A stretch of 64,000 nucleotides of DNA from Progne subis subis (GCA_022316685.1 JAKJHU010000109.1:558001-622000), one strand, 5' to 3'; counted from the stretch's first letter, positions 24,776 through 38,141 are shown. Made by a program: numbers and translations. The notes: a model not told the origin generated them from the sequence alone.

Positions 24776-27700
24776 GACACCATGTTACACTGTCTGGCTC
24801 AAATCCTGATCAACACAAATTTCAATCATCAAATGCCCTCAACTGCTTTGGTTTTTTGCTAGGAAGGTTACCAAAAGCTGAAGAAATAAGCACAGCTTAT
24901 TCTCAGGACACAGACAGTGAAGGCCGGAAGACAGGACAAAGGCAGGTGAAAAAGCCCTTACAGCGGCCATAGGAACAGGGGTGTATCAGACAACACCTCC
25001 CTCAGTCCTGACAAAGCTTGAGGGACAGGAGAATAAAAGGACACCAGAACAGAGAGAAAGCATTCGCTTTATTCATCTATTAACCAGAAAATCCATCAAG
25101 AACAGCCTTAGCAAGGAATCCAGGATCTTCTCTCCTAATAGTGAAGCTAGAGCTGGACTTCCAATACCACCCCTAATCAAAGACTCCCTCACCCTTTGAA
25201 TTAAGCTCAGAGTTACTCTCAACTCTGAGTACAATAAACAGTATTTACCCCAACTCAAACCATTTCAACAAACTGTAAAAAACAATGAGCTGTCATTTCC
25301 AAGAGGAGTCCAGTGTTAAGCTCACTTCACAGAACCAAACTTCCAGTGATTTCAAGTAAGTTTAATTCAGTGGCAGCTTTAAGCAGGTTCCTTTTCTTGT
25401 CTTCAAATGGAAAGCTTAGCTCAGTGTTTGCCTCTTCCCTAACTAGTCCATGTGTTCAATCTGTCCTTCAAGTGGAGGGCACAGCAAAATGAACTGCACA
25501 CACTTTCACAAGATTATAGGGACAGATGACTGAGAGACCGAGAAGACACTGTAACACCAAGCCCTTCATCGCATATGAGCAAAGGAAATTCTCATTTCTA
25601 GCCTGACAGAAGATATATTGTTATCTGCATGACAAAAGGGCTTTAAATCTTAAAAGAAAGTCAGCACTCTATGAAAAATTGAAGAGACATTCTGTGCCAA
25701 AGCTGGATTATGAATCACCAACTAACGCTCCTGCTACCAGCAGCATGAAACCATCTTTGCAGAGATACTCCAGCCCTACCTGAATAACCACTGCAGTAGT
25801 TAACACACTTGCAATCCCCCTCTACATTCAACACCCAAAAAGCAACTGATTTGTCAATTGTTTCACTGATTTGACACTTCTCTGTTCTTTCAATAAATTG
25901 CCATTCTTGCCTGATTTTGTTGATGCTGTCGTGCTTCTTTGCATTTCATTTACCTTTTAAATGCTAAATTATTCAGCAGTCCCAAGTCACAGCAAATGCC
26001 AGGAAAAATATGATCTGCAAAACCTTCAATTGCTCAAATTTCTGTATTTTTAGTTGCAATGGTATACAAATACATCCACAGAACTGAGATGCTAGCAAGC
26101 AGTTCAGAGGCAGAGACATTCAAGTCTCAAAACTATAAATATGACAGATATATTTCCTATTGCAGACTGACAACTGATTTGAGTAAAATTTATCTACAGC
26201 ACAGACCTTTTCTTGGTTAACTTTCAGGGAATATATTGCTGCATTCCCACAATCCTGACTCATCACTTGCCCAGTCTCTTCTGCTGATCAGTCACTGATC
26301 TACATTCACACATGCTGGAAGGAAAACACCCATGCATCAGAGTTAGAGACCAGCAGGTCCCTACATTTAGATAGCATTACTCAAATGTCTCCATAAAAAG
26401 TCAATTATAGACACTGTGCTGATAAACATCACTGATCTCAGACTTGAGAATAAGGAATTGTGCATCAATAAAGAAAAAACACTTTGCCAATGTAATTCCC
26501 AGAACTCTACCATGTAAAGACACAAAAATACAAGCTGAAGGTTATCTTTTAAATATCCAGCCTTTAGTATGCATTTGAAACCTGTCTTTTCACTCTTCCT
26601 CACTATAAAAATGTAAACCCTTTGTATGTGGTTATTTGGATATCAGTACTTTTCCACGTAGCAGCAATGTGAGAACAAAAACTCAAGGAACGTGCTGAGA
26701 AGTTCCTTGTGATCAGTTATTTTCTGCATGCCTTGCAAACCCCTCCTGATAAATGTCTGTTCTGTAATTCCCTTGAGAAATACTCTGTTGAAATTTCTTT
26801 GGGACAGATGTATGTTTTTACAAGTGGCAACAAAATTATATAAATAACTTGCCTTAAAAAAATCCAAACATGTAAAATGTATTTCTATGGAGAAAATGCA
26901 AGTAAGCCATCTGTAACAGAGTTCAGTTTTTCATACTTTCAATGAACTTTAAGTTTTTTAAGGTTAAAATAATATTAACAGAAAAGATTTCTCAAGAAAG
27001 AAAAGTATCTTTGATATTTGGAAAATTTTCATATCACTAGACATTCAAAACAATTCACATAAAGTCTCACAGTCTAAGTTTAATATGCAGTTCATAATTC
27101 TATAGCTTTTTATACCCAAATATAAACAGAAGAGCAATTAAATCTTATGTCAAAACAAGGACAACTTTAGTTAGTTTAACAGAAATACCTGCAAAGTTTT
27201 TGTACTTTTCAAAAATTTCCTGGGCTAGAACTAAAAAAGCTTATTTCCTTATAAAAAAAAGCTGCAGCACAGGCACAGGCCAGAGGGGATGACTGTGATC
27301 ACTGTGACCCATTTAACACTAGGCAATACCCTCAGCTAAAAAACAGAAACACTGAGGAATTCATACCTTCATCATGGTTACCCAGTCTTGTTTTAAAAGA
27401 AGAAGCACCCCTGCAGCAGCTGTCCCACGTGGCACATAAACACACAGTAAATTTGTACAACTTCTTACCTGCAGCAGTTACCTAGATTTTGTTATGATTT
27501 CACAGGTTAGACCCTATAAGCTAAGGGCCTGTGTCAATAAACTCTGATTAAGTTGTTATTTGATAAACGTATCATTTCAAGAAGTTAAACAAAGCTGCAC
27601 CTGCATATATTTTTAGGAATTAAAATGTGCCTTAAACTCATGTTCAAACTGATCTTTGTCGAGTGTGCTAGCAACTCTTTCTGAATTCCAAAGCAGCTGC

Positions 27701-30700
27701 AGCAGTGCCAGTGCCAGCTGCAGCAGACACATGCTATACCTTGCCTGTTAAGATTCTTCTGTACTCTTATTTACACCTAAGGCTCATCTGCTCAAGCTTC
27801 ACTAAATGCTAATGTTCCCAAGCTGGATTATCCAGTCACCTCCAACACCTCTTCATGTCAATGCTTCCAAGGAGGCTTTCCCAGCCTACACCCATCCAGA
27901 GCTATACTCGTTTTCCTGTGACCAAATATCAAGTCTGGTTTGCTTGAGTACATTCTTTAAAAGCAGAAAGCTGAAGCAGGTTACTCAACCACAACTACTG
28001 AAAAAGCACTTGTCACATTACCTCTCCACAAATAACCTGAGAAGTTTTAAATTGATGGCATTTAGTTCAAAAACATCAAATTTCAGCAAGCGGTATGAAT
28101 CACGCACTATTTATTACTTGAAATTGACATTTAAAAGGCAGGGATCAAACTAATATGATTCAGAAGCTTTTCTCTCACTTTCTTTTTCCTATATTTGGAG
28201 CTTAAAGAAAAAAATCCTTGTGCTTCTACATTTCAAGTAAACATTTGGTGTTAGTGAACAATTTACAGAATCCTGATGATGTCACACAATTTATACACTG
28301 CTTTCAACTGACACAAATTGGGAAACTGGCAAAATACTGGTGGCATAAGTTGGAAGAGGCCTGAAAATTGTATTTCTCTAATGCCCAAGCTTTGCATATT
28401 TTGATACAGCCTAGATTTAAGGACAGCTTTCAAAGCAGTAACTTGCTGCTGCAAAGAGAAGTTGGTCTTGCCCTCTCCCCCTTTCTCAGCTGGTTACAGC
28501 AATCCCCACAGCTTATTGGACATTTTACAGAGCTACCTAACTCTCCAAGTCTCCCCTTTGGGAGAATCCCAGGAAAGCGAGGAGGCTCGGTATCTTCAAC
28601 TAGACACAGCTGAAAGAAGGACTCAAAAAAGTACCAGAGCTTGTTAAAAAAGAATGTGTATGGCAACTCCCACTGGTAAAGTCGTCCTAAGCTTTAAGAG
28701 CCACCTCCAATCACCCAAGAGAACTTTTTGGATTCATTCTGCCAGCAGTGGGCTGTAGTTTTCATAAGATATCGAGAGAAGCATCCAGAAAGGTCCTCTG
28801 CCTGCATGAGGACAAGCCAGGTGCTGGAAGGTGCAGACACCAGCTGTCCACTGCCTAAGGCTACAGTTTCACTGCAGCCTAAGCTGTTGAGCTACCAGCT
28901 ACTTCTAGAGCATCATCTTTCAGCCTGGCACCTGTTCCTGGACAAATCACATGGTGGTTCAGCATGCTGAAGAAACAGAAAACCATTTAGTTCATTTACC
29001 GAATCGCTTTATGCCAAATGAAAGGGTGAAACGGCTCAGCAAAGGATCCAACAAGCAGCTGGCAGAAGAAAAGGGGATGTGAGTAACATAGCCAGGAGTT
29101 GGTGATGTACATTGCTATAACTCCACGGGCTGAGATTCAACTCTCCCTAAAATTCTACTGCTGCCAGAAACAAAGAATATTTGAAGCTATTCCAGTAACA
29201 GAGGGCCCCAAAATAGTCTTAAGTGGGACAAAATATGATTACCAGAAAAAAATAGGATTATATCATAAATAGACATGACATTTTTCCCCCCTTCCAATCT
29301 AAAGCAAAACATTTGTTCTCCTGATGAAAGATGAGATTCTTCCCCATAAGTCTGAAAAAACTTCAATTCTACAATTCTGATTCATTTCTTCTTATTATTT
29401 ATTATACTGGCTTGTCATATCTTACACAAATTGCAGCAATTTATTATCTTAGGCTCAGCAAAGAGTAGCTGGAGTCCATTCTGTCATGTTTCCCACATAA
29501 TGAAACAGTCAGGATTTAGTCAAATATTGGTTATCTCAATTTCATTTCAGCAGCAGCATGAGTCATGTGCAATAGCAGCTAAAACATACTGCAGTAAATG
29601 CATCCCAAGCCAAAAAGATTTTAATAGGTTACCTATGATAGTTACTGACTAGATGTCAGGGCTGGAAAAAATGCATTCCAATATGCCTGTATTTCAGGAC
29701 TTTTGGAGACTGAAGATTTCCTCCTCTGCTCTAAAAATCCCACAGAATTTGTGATTGTTGAGATATTCCAACAAGATGCTTGTAATATTTGAAGAGATGG
29801 TAGCTTTAAATGGAACATTCTCCTTCAGTAAGTCTTACATATTTATCCTTTAGGTATCAGAAGCTGTCTTTGTCAATGTCCTGGATAAGTGAAAATTCAA
29901 ACAAGGCAGACTATTCTTAAAGATAAGATGGGGAAAACTGGGGCATAACAGCAGCACTGTACCCAGGAAAAATGTTTAGAATACAAGTAAGATAACAATA
30001 GCCCTAAAACTACACTGTACTCCAAGCTTTCTTCTCTTACCTCCATGTGCCATTATCCTGCACTGGGAACACCCTCCTCACTCCCCAGTTTTCCTGTCAG
30101 AAATGCAATGTTAGCAAACTCCACATTTCAAAGCGTGAGAGAAGATGCACAGTTCACAGTTTCCAGTACTTTGCTCAGTGTTGGTCTCTTTTCTCTCCTG
30201 TATAATCTCCTACTATTACCAGAACTCGTTTTCCCACAGCTCTCTCTCCACTGCTTTTCCAACATGGAGACTGACACTTTCCATATTCTGGTAGGCACAG
30301 CACATCCTCACTACTGGTATGGGACACTAATTCTGTTATGTCAGAAATTCAGCCTTTGATGAACATATAATTATGGCCTGAACATCAGCCTGAGATTACT
30401 CAGCCTATTCTTACACAAAGTCCATTCTCCCAAAGTCTCTTTCATTTCCATTACTAAATGTTTTGTCAATTACTAGATTTCAGCAAACAACACTCAAAGT
30501 TAAGAAGAAACACACCACCTTATGTCCAAGGCTTCAAAACAGCAGCCAGGGGAATTCCAAGAGGAACAAATAGTTTATTTCTTAAGTAGCAAACACAAAA
30601 ATTCAAAAAAACCCCAATAATTCATGCCATACCACACCACTTAACTGAAATAAAAGGAACTATAGAACAGACACAGCTAAGTCAGACCTACTTTAACCAC

Positions 30701-32042
30701 CATTTGGTTAAGGGTGTCTGAGAACTCCTCCAAACAAAGCCTGGCAAGTTCTACAGATGACATTCTGAAGGGCAGTTGCAATTTGTTGAATTTCTTTTGG
30801 CTGCAAACAATCCCTCAGACACCACCGTATAATTAAAGCTAGGAATTTATCATCTTTTTGTATTTGAACACAATAATAAAACAAAAGTAGACTTTTCCCC
30901 TGTTAATTCACTAAATTGCCAAGAAATCCTCTGTGTTTTGCACTTGTTAGGGGAAGAAAAAAAATGGAAAAAAGGATCCAGAAATAAATCCTGTCAGTCT
31001 TAAGCCTCTTGAAGTCAACTAATAACCAACACTTTGACTACCCTCATTCTCTTATGCACTTCACACGTTTTTATTGTCAGCAACAAAGCCTTCTGCCACT
31101 CAATCTTGTGACTACACCACCCTTTAACATGCTGTGCTATCACAGTATCCTGAACTGCAGGCTGAGGTTGTCCACTGCTCACCTCATCACTTATCCCAGC
31201 CATGATGCACACAAGGCAGGCTCAGTGTCTTAGATTTACATTCCCTTTTACATGAAGGAACAGTATAAACAATCCAAGTCATAGGAATTTCAGGAACAGT
31301 GATATATAAGGTTTACTTTGCATTTCACTGTATGCCAGGTAAGATGTATGGTCCAAAAGACTGAAAGCTGTTAATCAAAGCCAGCTCTTGCCACAGCAAA
31401 ACAGTGCAGGGTTATTTGTTTCTAGGAGTAAAATTGTTAATAAGCCTTCCTGGAAGACAACACAGCACAGCCTCTTTTTAACATAATTACTATTAAAACT
31501 CTCTAGCTAATCATGTTCCTAATGTTTCTGAAAGGCAGGTTTTTTTCCAAGTACATCAGAACTTGCAAAAGTAAGGTCAAGGAATAAGGAAGATTTCCTA
31601 ATAAATTTAGAGCTCAGAAGAAATTCAAGTATTTCCCCAATTAAGTGGTTTTGTTTCCCTGTAACACAGAATGAAGATTTCTCCCAAATAAGCACAGTCA
31701 CTCAAAAGTAGCTGTAGCTGCAATTCATCACAAGCTGTCCTTGTCAAACTGGTATCAAACACACTTTCAGAAATCAAATGTCAGCCTCAGCTTTGCCCCT
31801 ACAGCTATGAATGATGCAAGTTATTCCTTTAATAAGAATTAATCCTCTGTGGGATTAACGTGCATGCAAATAGCTTTATCATATACATACCAACAACCCC
31901 ATTATGCAAGAGATTATAACAGACTAGTCTGGTACTAAAATGCTTATCACCAGACCTGTCCCACTGGCAGTAACACTGGCAGGTGCACGCACAAACTCAG
32001 ATCTGGTTCTTTTGCCCTGCAGAACTCGAGATCCAGTATTAG

Positions 32043-32200
32043 ACCACAGAATCACAGAATCCAATGCTGATTTGGAAGGGACCCACAAGGACCAAAGAGT
32101 CCAACTCCCAGTAAAAACTGGCAGCTGCCACCAGAGCCAAGAGCTGTGCTTCTGATACCACTGGACAGGAAGAAGCCAATCCTGGAGTCGGACAACAACA
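32043..32200 (-). mobile_element. CR1 LINE 3'-end fragment, reverse orientation
   Basis: ACAGAATCACAGAATCCAAT, then GATTTGGAAGGGACCCACAA and GAGTCCAACTCCC, is the reverse complement of the CR1 3' end, with its terminal ATTCTGTGATTCTGTG repeats at the left edge. It is only moderately diverged, so it is younger than the other two copies in this intron. It is 5'-truncated; the right boundary is approximate. Confidence 0.88.
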
Positions 32201-32254
32201 CAACGTGGCCAACATCGGCATTGCTCCTGCCAATGGAGCTTCACCTACATCAAT

Positions 32255-32354
32255 AAAGCTTTAACTACCACTTGACTGTGTATTTCAAATACATATTACT
32301 AACAAAAGCCTTCACTACCACTTGGCTGTGTAGTTCAAATAGCCATCAACTAGC
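32255..32354 (+). repeat. Tandem duplication, 50-base unit, two copies
   Basis: AAAGCTTTAACTACCACTTG starting at 32255 recurs as AAAGCCTTCACTACCACTTG at 32305, and both continue with CTGTGTA.TTCAAATA. Identity over the first 37 bases is about 90 percent. It begins about 50 bases to the right of the CR1 fragment. Confidence 0.85.
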
Positions 32355-34894
32355 CTTACCTGCTTTCATAAACTAATCAACTGAAAAAAACAGTGGTTTC
32401 TGAAAACAAGCTACACTTAGTAATTCATACCTCATGAACACTTAGTGTTGAAGTGTTTTTATTGATCACTCCTCTTGTCTCAAAAATAGCAGAAGTTTAA
32501 CAACTCCCATAAACATAAGAAACATTTCTCCTCTCTTTCTAGGGGAAATCATGGAAGTAAAAAAAAACCAAAAAGCCAGAAGGAATGCAGAAAGCAACTT
32601 CATTTTGGGACTCCCAAGCCAATCACATATAGCTTTAACTAGCATTTTATTAAAGACACATGAACAAAAGGAAGAAAAAAGAAGACAACCATATCTACCT
32701 ATATCCACCTGTTGTCCTCAAAATTGTAAAGGCTTGACTCCCTTGAGTCACCCATCTCTCCCACAGATGACCAGCAAGAGTGTCTCCGTTATTTTACACG
32801 CAGCCTCTTCACCTGTGCTCTAACAATTCCTCACAGCACATGCCACAACACTCAAAAAAACCAAGCACAGCTCTCTGTGCACTGCAGCAGCGGTGAGCAG
32901 GAATACTTAAATTTTCACCCACAGCCTGGAGAGGGCAGGAAGTAAAGCAAGAATTCAGAAACTTGTATAACCCTGTAAGCTTAAGAAAGAATCCCATTGA
33001 AGAACTGGTCCTAAAACACTTCCTATTTAGTCAAGGAGAAGCAATTAGCACGGAGGCTGCTCTGGCAGGTGAGGAGATCCACCTTGCCAGGGCACACCTG
33101 GATACTGAGTGACCCTTTATGTAACTACATTGGGAACAGACACACTGACAAAGGTTACAAAGTTAACCCCAATACATCGGTGCACAATTTTCTCTACTCT
33201 GGTGCTCTGACACTTAGAGTAACATTGTGATGTAATAGAAGCAAAACCACAGCTCACAGCAGGTGCTGGAATTCACAGTCCAGCAGCCGGGGGAAAGCAG
33301 CACCTCTCCTCACTCCCGGGGGCAGTCCTGGCCATCAACACGCAGGAAGTCTGAGCTTGGCCAGGGAAGATGCCCTGCAAGAGCAGCAGGTGGAAAACAG
33401 TGAGAATCTCTCTCCTTGTGGCTGCAAAGCACCAGAAATTGTTATAGTCACCTTCTAACAGTCAGGTATACACAGGAGCTGCAGCCAAGCCCCAGGTACT
33501 AAAGGAACGTCCCTAAGGAACACAATTCTCTTCTCCCTTTTCTAAGCCATGAAAGGTCATCACCACATACCCTGTGTGCCCCACCATGGGCAACCAAAGG
33601 AACAAGAATTCCATTTATAACCACGACAGATCACACAATCTCTCATTTTTCTGTTTTTTGAAAACTGCTGGGATCCTATATAAAAGTTAACTTAGGATTT
33701 TAAAGACTAATCCAAATACTCTGTTTTAGACACCCTTTCTAAGCCAAACTTCTCAACTTCTATTTCAAAACATGCCAGATTTCTAAGGACAGGGAAAAAA
33801 ATATCACTTTCCCACAATTTCCTGAACTCTGAACTTACAGTATTTGCTACCAAGTGATATAGTGCTAGAAATACTGAATATCTCATCCCTTCTAAGAGGC
33901 ATATGATACAGGTGTGAGAAGAGCCAAGAGAAGGTAAAACAGCATTTCATTATCATTTCACTATCTTCAAATAGACTGTGCCCCTACACATGTGGCCAGG
34001 ATTAAAAGAGAAAACCTAGGAAGAATAAATTCTGTTTCCATCAACAGTTTGTGTTTGCATTCTTAAGAAGTTAAAAATAGTCGCTTCAGAATAACATACA
34101 TGTGCTACAAAAGTGGTCAAGGGAGTCACACACAAGGCAAATAAAAAGCTACATTTTTTGCAGCTTTAAGAGGTTGTTTTAAACTATTTCATTTTTGTTT
34201 TATCCTTTCTCAATTTCTATGTCCGAGTATGTTTTATAACATATATATCACTACAGCACTACCTGTATATAACTGATAAAGCAATACATTTACATACATG
34301 AGAGATGCATGATAAAAAGTGTTCTTTATTGACAGGAATGGGCAGCCAAAGAAGCTGGAGGCCACTACTCTAGAGAGCAGGAGCTTTTATTCATATTTAC
34401 CCTGCCCTTCCTCCTTTTCACTCTAGAGCTGGTTTTCCAGAGGCTTGGAATCAATGGCGCTTCGCAACGCACGTGGCCCCGGTGTCTTCAGCCCCAGGGT
34501 CGGGGCTTCTTTTTGCCACCACGAAATAAGAGACTTAGTTCCCCAGGAAGAGGGAACTGAACGTGGAAACCCAGACAGAAGTACCAGAAAACGGCGCTAT
34601 GATAAATTACCTGCTTGACAAGGGAACATTAAGTGGACCTACAGAAAGGAAAAATAAATAGAACTAAGGAGCCGTGAAACATCGCTCTGAGGGAACCGTG
34701 GAAAGATATATAATGGAGAACACCGAAAGCCAAGCACCTAGACCCTCATCCGGTTCTTCCCCCTCACCCCCCATTGGCTCCGGCGGCTCCCCCAGCCCCC
34801 CTCACGGGCGGGCCACAGCACCCACAGCCGCCCGTTGACTCCTTGCCCGCCGCGGCCGAGGAGGGGCGGAGGGCCCGGGGCCGTCCCTACTGAC

Positions 34895-35220
34895 CTGCCG
34901 GCAGCGGCTCCCGCGCAGGGCCGGGGTCGCCGGGGGTGGCCGCGTCCCCTCAGCTGGATCCCCTCAGCCCGCGCAGCCGCCGCGCCTCCCGCACGCGCAG
35001 TGCGCGCTACGACCCCGCCTGCTCAGATCTCTCCGCTCCCGCCTCGGCGGGCCCTCTCCCGTCCCCCAGAGCAGCCCCTCGGGAGAAGGCCCAGCCGAGC
35101 CGGGAACTCTCCTGGCTCAGCGTCCCCCGGCCCGTTCCCCTCAGGGGCCCAGCGCGGGGCTAGAGCTCAAAACACGCAGCGGGACTACTTCACCACCGCG
35201 GGCGGAAGCACACGTTTTAG
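34895..35220 (-). other. HMG20A: Candidate noncoding exon 1 of HMG20A
   Basis: The minus strand ends CCGGCAG before GTCAGTAG at 34894, a usable donor that could splice to the acceptor before the start codon at 14017. The upstream limit is unknown; I set it just inside the ZNF143-type element. A second possible donor (GCAG then GTAATT) lies near 34610. No coding potential is claimed. Confidence 0.4.
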
Positions 35221-35268
35221 CCACAGGCACGAGAAACCTGCCGGTCGCTTTTAAAGGTCCGCGCGCGA

Positions 35269-35288
35269 TGCACGCCGGGAGTTGTAGT
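35269..35288 (-). promoter_or_regulatory. ZNF143/THAP11-type promoter element
   Basis: The minus strand reads ACTACAACTCCCGGCGTGCA, a close match to the known ZNF143 (Staf) long site ACTACAATTCCCAGCATGC. Such sites are common in CpG-island and bidirectional promoters and usually lie near the start site. Confidence 0.8.
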
Positions 35289-35365
35289 CTTCTCACGGCA
35301 GTTCCCCCGGCCGCCTAAGGGCCTCGCACCGCCCTGCGGTGTCGCCACGCCCCCCCACTCCGACA

Positions 35366-35390
35366 GCCAATAGGCGAGCGAGGGGCGGGG
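35366..35390 (+). promoter_or_regulatory. CCAAT box followed by GC box
   Basis: GCCAATAGG with the CCAAT core at 35367-35371 (NF-Y type) is followed ten bases later by AGGGGCGGGG at 35381-35390 (Sp1 type). The pair sits just upstream of the plus-strand exon that ends at 35590, so it probably serves the plus-strand promoter. Confidence 0.65.
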
Positions 35391-35419
35391 CTCCTCTCCG
35401 CGGTGCGCGCGCGGGGGGC

Positions 35420-35590
35420 GGTGCCCGGAGTTGGTTGTTGCGCGCGGGCGCGGCGGTGGCAGCCCCGTCCCGGGAGCCGCGTCCTCACCGGGGCCCGGCG
35501 GGAACGGGAGCCCTAGCCCTCACGGAGCCTCCTGGGCGCAGCCGCCGCCTCCCCACGGGAGGCGCCGCGCGGCTGGGCAGACCCTGCCAG
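35420..35590 (+). other. PEAK1: Candidate noncoding exon 1 of PEAK1
   Basis: A GC-rich segment ends ACCCTGCCAG before GTGAGG, a strong splice donor on the plus strand at 35591. It lies downstream of the CCAAT and GC boxes. In human, PEAK1 (a pseudopodium-enriched pseudokinase that scaffolds growth-factor and adhesion signalling) starts head-to-head with HMG20A and has untranslated first exons. The start at 35420 is a guess. Assignment to PEAK1 is by synteny, since no PEAK1 coding sequence is in the window. Confidence 0.5.
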
Positions 35591-37856
35591 GTGAGGGGCG
35601 GGAGCGGGTGACGGCCCCTCGCGCCGTGAGGAGAGGCCGGGGGGCGGCGGCGGTCAGCTTTCCTCAGGGGGGCCGCGGGCGGGGGCAGCGAGCAGGGCTC
35701 CTGCGGGGCGCAGCCGTCGCCTGCCCGTCACTCCCTCCCCTCGGGTCCCCCCGGCTCCCCTCGCCCCGCCGCGGTCCTGGTCGCAGCGGCGCCCGCGGAG
35801 CCCGTCTGGCGCCGGCAGCCGCGCCGGGGCCCCCGCGGGGCCGTGCGGCGCCCTCGCCCCCGGTGGCGGCGCGGGGCCCCCGGGTGCTCGGCGGCAGCCC
35901 CGGGCGCTGCCTGAGCCCGCAGCGCGGCTGGGAGCGTGCGGCGCGATCCCGCGCCCTGCTGGGGAGCGCCTGCCGCCGCGCTGACACCTTCGAGGAATTC
36001 CCGGGATAAAGCCGCTCTGGGTGCCAGGTGGATGGTGTTTCCTGCCGGGGCTCCGTCCTTGCTCTGTTATTATTACGAATTACTGGCTTGAAAGGCTTTA
36101 CGTGTTAGCGTGTACGTGTGTAGCTGCGTTGCATCCTCTCGGTCCTTTCTCTCGGAGGTTATTTTGGACTTTTAGGTGGGTCGGTCTGTTTGCTAGTTTC
36201 TGTTGCGGCTGAAGTTGAGCTGGGCTGGGCAAGCTGGGATTTGCGCCGGGACAGCAAGTGAAACGATGTGAATACTTTGCAATGGTCTGTTACTTGTGGA
36301 GCAGCTGATACCTGATGTAGAATGGCCAGGCTGCTCTGAGGTGAGCACAGGGGCAAGGGGGAATGTAGTCTGGTGGGTCTCTGACCTCGAATTTAATAGG
36401 GGCTCCTTCTCAGAGAACATAATTTCTTTTTATTTTAGATCTTTGCCATTTACTTTTGTAGAACTCTTCTACTGTTGCAGAATTCTTCTTTAATCACTTC
36501 GTAAGTGCCTCTAAAGTTTTCCCCCTTACTCGCTGTGGCTTAAAGGTTGTCTAATGACTGCTGGAACACTTTATTCCCCAATATTTACGGAAAAAATAAC
36601 ATACAGAGATATATGGGCAGGAAGGAAAGAACACGCAATTGTTTTAGGAACCAAGACTTTATGGAATTCCAATAATTAGGTTATGTAGTTAGAAAGCTTA
36701 CTTTAACTCGTTTGAAATTGCCAGCTGAACAACTATCTTTGTAACAACCTGGATGTACTTCCTTCTGTGTGACTTTTGTTTGACTTACAACCTCCTCTAG
36801 ACAGTCTGAATCCAGCGGTGTAGCAAGAGCAGCAAATACTTGTGGAGATTTTATTTGGCTGTTTGGACTTGTTAGCCCTCTTAATCTAGTTCCATATGGG
36901 CTTTAAAAGCTTGTGTCTATAAAATACCTAAGATGTTTTATCCAGATGAAGCATCTTCCTGTTGGAGTAACTGCTCAGTGTGCCTTCAGGAAAGCTTCGT
37001 TTTGTTCTCTAAAATACAGAACTATGCAAGAAGGAATGACCAAGTTTTCCATGAGTAACTTTCCATGATTAATCTTATGTGTTCATTTCTTGATGACTTT
37101 ACCTTATTGCTAGGATATCCCATGTAGATAACTTAATTCACAGACTTCCCAAACTACCGTTCTGGACAGATCTCTTTGTCTCAATTACACCTTGCTCACC
37201 TGAAGGTGAGCACTGGCAGGTAGGCTGTGATTCCTGAGCCTGGGCAGGAGGTACCAGCTGCAGAACAAGGAGCCAGCAGACTTTGCTGCTTGGGCTGGCA
37301 GGTCATAATGGACGCAATGTTTGCATTTCCTACTGCTTTAGAGCATACAGTTAGTTTGAAGGAACAGCATTTCCCACCTATCTCCAAGTCTTGTGGTTGT
37401 TTCATTGAAAGAAAGAGCAGAGAGACAAAATACCTTTTCAACTTCTTGGATAATTTGTGTATCTGACTTTTCAGCTCTTCAGAAAATCTTTTTCCAGGCA
37501 TATTTACTTACATATGTATTCTCTACTGTTTATTTTCCAAGTAAAGGAATTGGTTGGAATCAGTAATTTAAAGAAAAGTAAAGGGGGGATGCTATTTGGC
37601 TAAATGACTCCTAAATGTTGGGTTGTGGGGTTTTTTTTCCTCCTCAACAGGATAGTAAAATATTAGAATAACTATTGTAATCTATTGATTAGGGTCACCG
37701 GCGTTGACAATTACTGTTAGCCTTCTGTGTTGTGCCAGGAAAAATGTGTATGTGAAAAGCTTGCTGCAAGTTGACAAGTTGTAACATGTTTTCTCTACCT
37801 TGTTTCTGAATTTACACTCCGATGTGTCTCCTTTCCTTTTCCCTTTTCCTGTTTAG

Positions 37857-38141
37857 TCTTTGCTCTTAGGCTCCCCTTTCCCTCCAGCTGCCCCTCATCC
37901 CGTTTCAACATCACTCTCCCATCCCTGCTAGTGGCCCATGTTTCCTTTGCCCTTTTCTCTGAAGGGATCTGCAGCTCTCCTTGTCACTCCTTCCCTTCTT
38001 CTGATTGCTTCCTGATGAGATTAGCTTTCAGGCCGTGTTAATAGTCCTTTCTATTTATTATTTTTTGTACGTGAGGTTGTTGGAGCCTCTCTTGCTCAGC
38101 CCCTGAGCAGAGAGCGCCAGAGTTCCCTCCGGGATTGCCAG
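37857..38141 (+). other. Candidate alternative noncoding exon of the plus-strand gene
   Basis: A long pyrimidine tract (TCTCCTTTCCTTTTCCCTTT) ends in TTTAG at 37852-37856, followed by about 285 bases of raised GC content and a donor GCCAG then GTAGGG. A second donor (CCGAG then GTGAGG) begins at 38155, and further AGs at about 37871 and 37889 could also act as acceptors. The arrangement fits an untranslated exon, but there is no transcript support and chance pairing is possible. Confidence 0.25.

Larger units (their letters stand above)
14017..34894 (-). other. HMG20A: Large first intron of HMG20A, about 20.9 kb
   Basis: Noncoding span between the start-codon exon and the CpG-island exon. 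It contains three degraded CR1 fragments (about 15600-15812, 24705-24775, 32043-32200), a TA/CA microsatellite (19274-19326), short tandem duplications (18522-18586, 32255-32354), a 16-base A run (21687-21702) and a GC- and CpG-richer patch at 17870-18060. Open frames here are short, lack family resemblance and often overlap on both strands. One or more extra noncoding 5' exons could lie inside it, but I cannot pin any down. The left edge is sure; the right edge depends on the exon 1 donor call. Confidence 0.7.
34750..36000. promoter_or_regulatory. CpG island, probable divergent promoter of HMG20A and PEAK1
   Basis: About 1.25 kb of very GC-rich, CpG-dense DNA in an otherwise AT-rich window, placed exactly where the 5' end of HMG20A must lie. 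It holds a ZNF143-type element, GC boxes, a CCAAT box on the plus strand (35367-35371) and another on the minus strand (34773-34777). Donor-like sites face both ways: GCAG then GTCAGT on the minus strand at 34894, and CCAG then GTGAGG on the plus strand at 35591. The human HMG20A and PEAK1 genes are head-to-head with a short gap, which fits this layout. Transcription start sites are not visible from sequence alone. Confidence 0.85.

Noticed and set aside
34835..36009. Long open frames of Arg/Pro/Gly/Ala-rich composition on both strands of the CpG island
   Set aside because: GC-rich DNA has few stop codons. The peptides have no family resemblance and overlap each other on opposite strands, and the region behaves as a promoter.
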